Position numbers and translations under genes: made by a program | The notes under the pieces: generated by a model | What the model was told of the DNA's origin: nothing | Seen by the model: only the letters and a program-made list of their open reading frames with translations | Database searches by the model: none | Assembly: GCA_024500155.1 (NCBI GenBank) | Contig: CM044873.1 | Coordinates: forward strand, 2,547,001-2,611,000 | From: Chenopodium formosanum | Lineage: Eukaryota; Streptophyta; Magnoliopsida; Caryophyllales; Amaranthaceae | Direction: 5' to 3' | DNA length: 64,000 nt | Shown: piece by piece, positions 61,186 through 64,000 of the stretch | How the letters are laid out: each line of letters opens with the position of its first letter | Position numbering within the stretch: position 1 is the stretch's first letter

Positions 61186-61361
61186 ATTCTTTATTGGCTT
61201 ATTCTATAAATTGGAATATTAGATATTTACAACTATACCACAAAAGGAAAAGTAAAAAATAAAAAAAATTAAAAAAACAAAAAAGTATCCAGACAACCAG
61301 CTGGACCCAGTTAAAATTTTAATAAATTGGTAAAGTCAAAGCGTTTCATACTCTTCTTAAC

Positions 61362-61425
61362 CCCGTGTGTGAACTGTGTTGTGACTGTTGACCACTTTCA
61401 GTCCATTCACTCGCCCTCTATATAA
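61362..61425 (+). promoter_or_regulatory. Core promoter of ERF gene 2, block shared with ERF gene 1
   Basis: CCCGTGTGTGAACTGTGTTG followed by TGACTGTTGACC (W-box cores), then TATATAA at 61419-61425. The distance from block to TATA box is 57-58 nt in both ERF genes. Confidence 0.7.
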
Positions 61426-61506
61426 CCGCTATTACCTGATTTTCTTTACTTTCAAGTTTCTACTATCTCTGTTTTTCTTACCTTAATACACACAATTTCA
61501 AAATCA

Positions 61507-62268
61507 ATGGATTCAACTCAAAATTATTACTTCTACGACGAGAAACCAGATATCTGGCAGATGGAATCGAACCATGAGATGAACATGATGGTATCGGCTC
61601 TGAATCAAGTCATTTCCGGAGACGGCGGCGGCAGCAGTGGCAGTGGCATCAATCAACAACCACCAACTGATGATGGGTCCCATTTAGTATTTGAATCATT
61701 TCAAGACCAACAAAATTTCGCCACGTGGTCACCAGCGTCTTCTACCACGTCACCCGTTCTCCCGCCAAATTCCCAGATTGAAAATGCTGACACTACTACT
61801 GCTACTAGTAGTAGTGGAAAACAGAGGACAAGAAAGTACAACAGAAACAAGTACAGGGGAGTACGGCAGAGGCCTTGGGGGAAGTGGGCGTCTGAGATTC
61901 GGGACCCACACCGGGCGGTTCGGATGTGGCTCGGAACATTCGAGACGGCCGAGGAGGCTGCTAGAGCTTATGATCGAGCTGCTGTTCGCTTTCGAGGCCC
62001 GCGTGCTAAGCTTAATTTCAGTGTCTCTGATTACCTCCCACAGCTTGAAGAGTACAACAGTAATAACATTTTTTATCAGAATCAAGAGCAGCAGATGATG
62101 AATAACAATAATAATTATGGTAATCATGTTAGTCCTACTAATCAAGAGCCGGAGACGAGTGGTTTTGTGCAGATTACTGATGGTGCTGAGCTCGAGCATT
62201 GGATGAACGATATGATTGACAATACTCCTCCGTGTTTAATGTATGGGGAACAATCATTCGGCATTTAA
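61507..62268 (+). CDS. AP2/ERF transcription factor, group X ERF, copy 2, 253 aa
   Basis: Seen: intronless, in the same orientation as copy 1. AP2 domain about 115-171 (YRGVRQRPWGKWASEIRDPH, RMWLGTFETAEEAARAYDRA). Changes from copy 1 include Ser for Ala at the start of the second strand (KWASEIRD) and Met in RMWLG; DNA-contacting Arg and Trp residues are kept. N-terminal HEMNMMVSALNQVISGD (23-39) and C-terminal QEPETSGFVQITDG with WMNDMIDNTPP (213-242) match copy 1, whereas the linkers (Gly/Ser, Gln/Asn-rich) differ. It has an extra tail, CLMYGEQSFGI. Inferred: tandem duplicates that keep a shared promoter block and both end motifs. The role is probably stress- or wound-responsive transcription through GCC boxes. 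Confidence 0.93.
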   Translation: MDSTQNYYFYDEKPDIWQMESNHEMNMMVSALNQVISGDGGGSSGSGINQQPPTDDGSHLVFESFQDQQNFATWSPASSTTSPVLPPNSQIENADTTTATSSSGKQRTRKYNRNKYRGVRQRPWGKWASEIRDPHRAVRMWLGTFETAEEAARAYDRAAVRFRGPRAKLNFSVSDYLPQLEEYNSNNIFYQNQEQQMMNNNNNYGNHVSPTNQEPETSGFVQITDGAELEHWMNDMIDNTPPCLMYGEQSFGI

Positions 62269-63716
62269 ATTACATCATTGTTCTTTGTGGCTCTATCCAA
62301 GAAAAAAAAATGTTTATGGTAGCTGTAATAGGCGAAAAGTATGGTAAAGTTTAGCACTAAAGATGTCTGTAATGCATTTTTGTATAAATATAGCCTGAGT
62401 ATAGTATAGGAGTACATATCATCATGTACCTAGATCATGTCCAGAACTAATTAGATTGTCTCTGTTTTATTTTTTAATAGAAATAGATACAATTGGTTTT
62501 GATTTATTTGATCTTTTGTTGAACAATGCTACAAAGCATTGAAGGTGCATCTTCTCAATGAAAATAGACAATCACATACATACAAGGGTTTATCAAGTTT
62601 TTGTGCAATGAGTATTTGGATGCAAGCACAATCATGTTTTTGATGTGATAAATTGGGGAGATTTAATACATCTTTTGTGATAATTTTTTTTTTTTGACGG
62701 GGTTTTTTATAATAACTTGTTACATTAAGATATCGATCACTAACTGATATGGAGTTGCACTCAATATTAATTACAAGTATACTTTAAAAATGGAAAGAAA
62801 AACCAATGTTAATTAGTAATTACTCAATTGACCTTAAAAGTTGTACTTAAAAAAGCACGTGGAACATGATTAATTACAATAATAAGCAATTATGCTTACA
62901 GTAAAGTATTATCAAACAAATATATTAGAGCACGTTTTATAAATGCTTGAAAATAAAAAAAATAATAAAATACTACTGTTTCCTAAAGTAGTAATGTGGT
63001 ACAACAATATTCGATGATTTCTATATAGGGAAAAGAAACTTCAAGTGGCTGGATTCTATCGATTAGAGTGCTACCAAACAGCTGGGCCCCGCGTTATCTG
63101 TGAAAAAAACAGCAAATTGTCAAAGAGTTTCACACTACATCATCTTCTTTTCTTTTTAAAGTTGAAATCCACGGTTTTTTGCAATGCTTTCCAGGAAGAT
63201 CCTTCTCACGTGTTTTTCCCGTGGGTTGATTCCTTCAAACTTTTGAAAAGTCATGACAGTTGTACAGGCCCAATATGAACAGCTGTCCAGCCCAACAGGA
63301 AGAAGCCCAAGGCCCAAAACTTAAAGACATGAGAAAATTAAATAAGAGTTTTATCAGTAATTCACTAGCCAAAAATGAGTGAGAAGATATCCATATATTG
63401 TCACAATAATTAGAGACAATATTAACACATAAAACTCTCTTAAATCCCTACAAAACAATATTTTCTCTATAATGTCGAAACCAAAGCCCAATGCCCTTAA
63501 TATACTTCTTCCACTCTCCTCATATAAACTAAATCATTACTTTTACAACCCTTTGTTAAATTGAAAGGGCTTACAAATGGGACAAAAGCTAAGTACTTCT
63601 AAAATCACCTAATATGAGGGATCTTCAACTTTGTAATTTACTTCAATACAATGATTAGCCCGAACCATCTTTGAGGTGTTAAGCTGGATATAGTGTGTTC
63701 TCTTGTTTACCGCAGC
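62269..63716. other. Spacer after ERF gene 2
   Basis: Contains the ERF 2 3' UTR to about 62500 and the probable 3' UTR of the minus-strand gene at the right edge (about 63450-63716). No other gene or repeat family seen. Confidence 0.55.
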
Positions 63717-64000
63717 TTATTGAGCAGTTCCAGTTCCAGTTGCGCTGGTGTTATTTTGCTTGGCAACATAGATCTGCTTTACTTTGGTAGGAGGGAAGCC
63801 CCTCTCTCCTCCTGAAGAGTGGTTCCTTCCATGAAAACCCATTTTACGGTTGGACCACTCTGCCCCTGAGCTGTTCTTCTGACCCCCTCTCTGATAATGA
63901 TTGAACTGCTGTTGTGCAGATGGATTCTTTTGTTTAGACATTTGTGCTTGAGCTTTGTTAGAGGCAGAAGCTGCAACATGTGGGTTCCTTTGGCTTCCAG
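63717..64000 (-). CDS. 3' end of an unrecognised gene, partial (runs off the right edge)
   Basis: The frame is open from 64000 to a TAA at 63717-63719, about 94 codons. The peptide is low-complexity and basic: GSQRNPHVAASASNKAQAQ, then Gln/Asn/Gly/Ser-rich sequence (QQQFNHYQRGG, GFHGRNHSSGGERGFPP), then a more ordered TKVKQIYVAKQNNTSATGTG end. Arg-Gly-Asn rich tails of this kind are common in RNA-binding proteins, but I do not recognise the family and assign no function. The codons look real (no stops, biased composition), and a short 3' UTR-like sequence follows. Confidence 0.6.
   Translation of the reverse strand, partial: GSQRNPHVAASASNKAQAQMSKQKNPSAQQQFNHYQRGGQKNSSGAEWSNRKMGFHGRNHSSGGERGFPPTKVKQIYVAKQNNTSATGTGTAQ

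Noticed and set aside
1..64000. CRISPR arrays, operons, ribosome binding sites, integrated virus genes
   Set aside because: This is plant nuclear DNA; direct repeats seen are tandem or transposon repeats, and I saw no viral coding sequence.

Overview
This is nuclear DNA of a dicot plant: AT-rich, with genes split by short GT-AG introns, long gene-poor gaps, many homopolymer and TA runs, and several classes of small plant transposons (Stowaway-like, Mutator-like, PIF/Harbinger-like, TRIM). Genes for red chlorophyll catabolite reductase, a class B heat-shock factor, a chromomethylase and an ABA 8'-hydroxylase confirm a land plant. The look of the MITEs makes me suspect Amaranthaceae/Chenopodiaceae (spinach, beet or quinoa relatives), but that is a weak inference. 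Layout, left to right: 1-2.4 kb has no convincing gene. 2448-11335 (minus) is a 13-exon gene for a plant CLASRP/SWAP-like SR-related splicing protein (542 aa). 11.3-14.9 kb is a spacer with a three-copy tandem array of about 380-390 bp. 14909-17056 (plus) is a two-exon DUF1685 gene. 17-23.6 kb is gene-poor. 23653-24763 is a complete TRIM-type LTR element with target-site duplications, sitting between a TATA box/heat-shock element and the uORF-bearing leader of an HsfB1-type gene (25173-27754, plus). 29016-30610 (plus) is RCCR/ACD2. 30885-35786 (minus) is a 21-exon CMT3-like chromomethylase, tail to tail with RCCR. 36-40.7 kb is gene-poor. 40930-46276 (plus) is a nine-exon CYP707A-like P450 with MITEs in introns 7 and 8. 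50097-53033 is an intronless E-type PPR gene. 56000-56731 and 61507-62268 are a tandem pair of group X ERF genes, with a Mutator-like element (9-bp TSD) between them. The right edge carries the 3' end of an unrecognised minus-strand gene. For the multi-exon genes I assembled exons by hand from splice sites, frame and remembered family sequence; all summed coding lengths are multiples of three. Functionally the genes are independent rather than an operon-like system, but three of them (CLASRP-like, HsfB1, RCCR) appear in the order I remember for Arabidopsis At4g36980-At4g36990-At4g37000, which suggests an old conserved block into which DUF1685 and transposons have been added. The most notable regulatory observations are the TRIM at the expected transcription start of HsfB1, the uORF cluster in that gene's leader, the matched promoter blocks of the two ERF genes, and a triplicated W-box-containing repeat upstream of the first ERF gene. 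I found no sign of a wholly new biochemical system.
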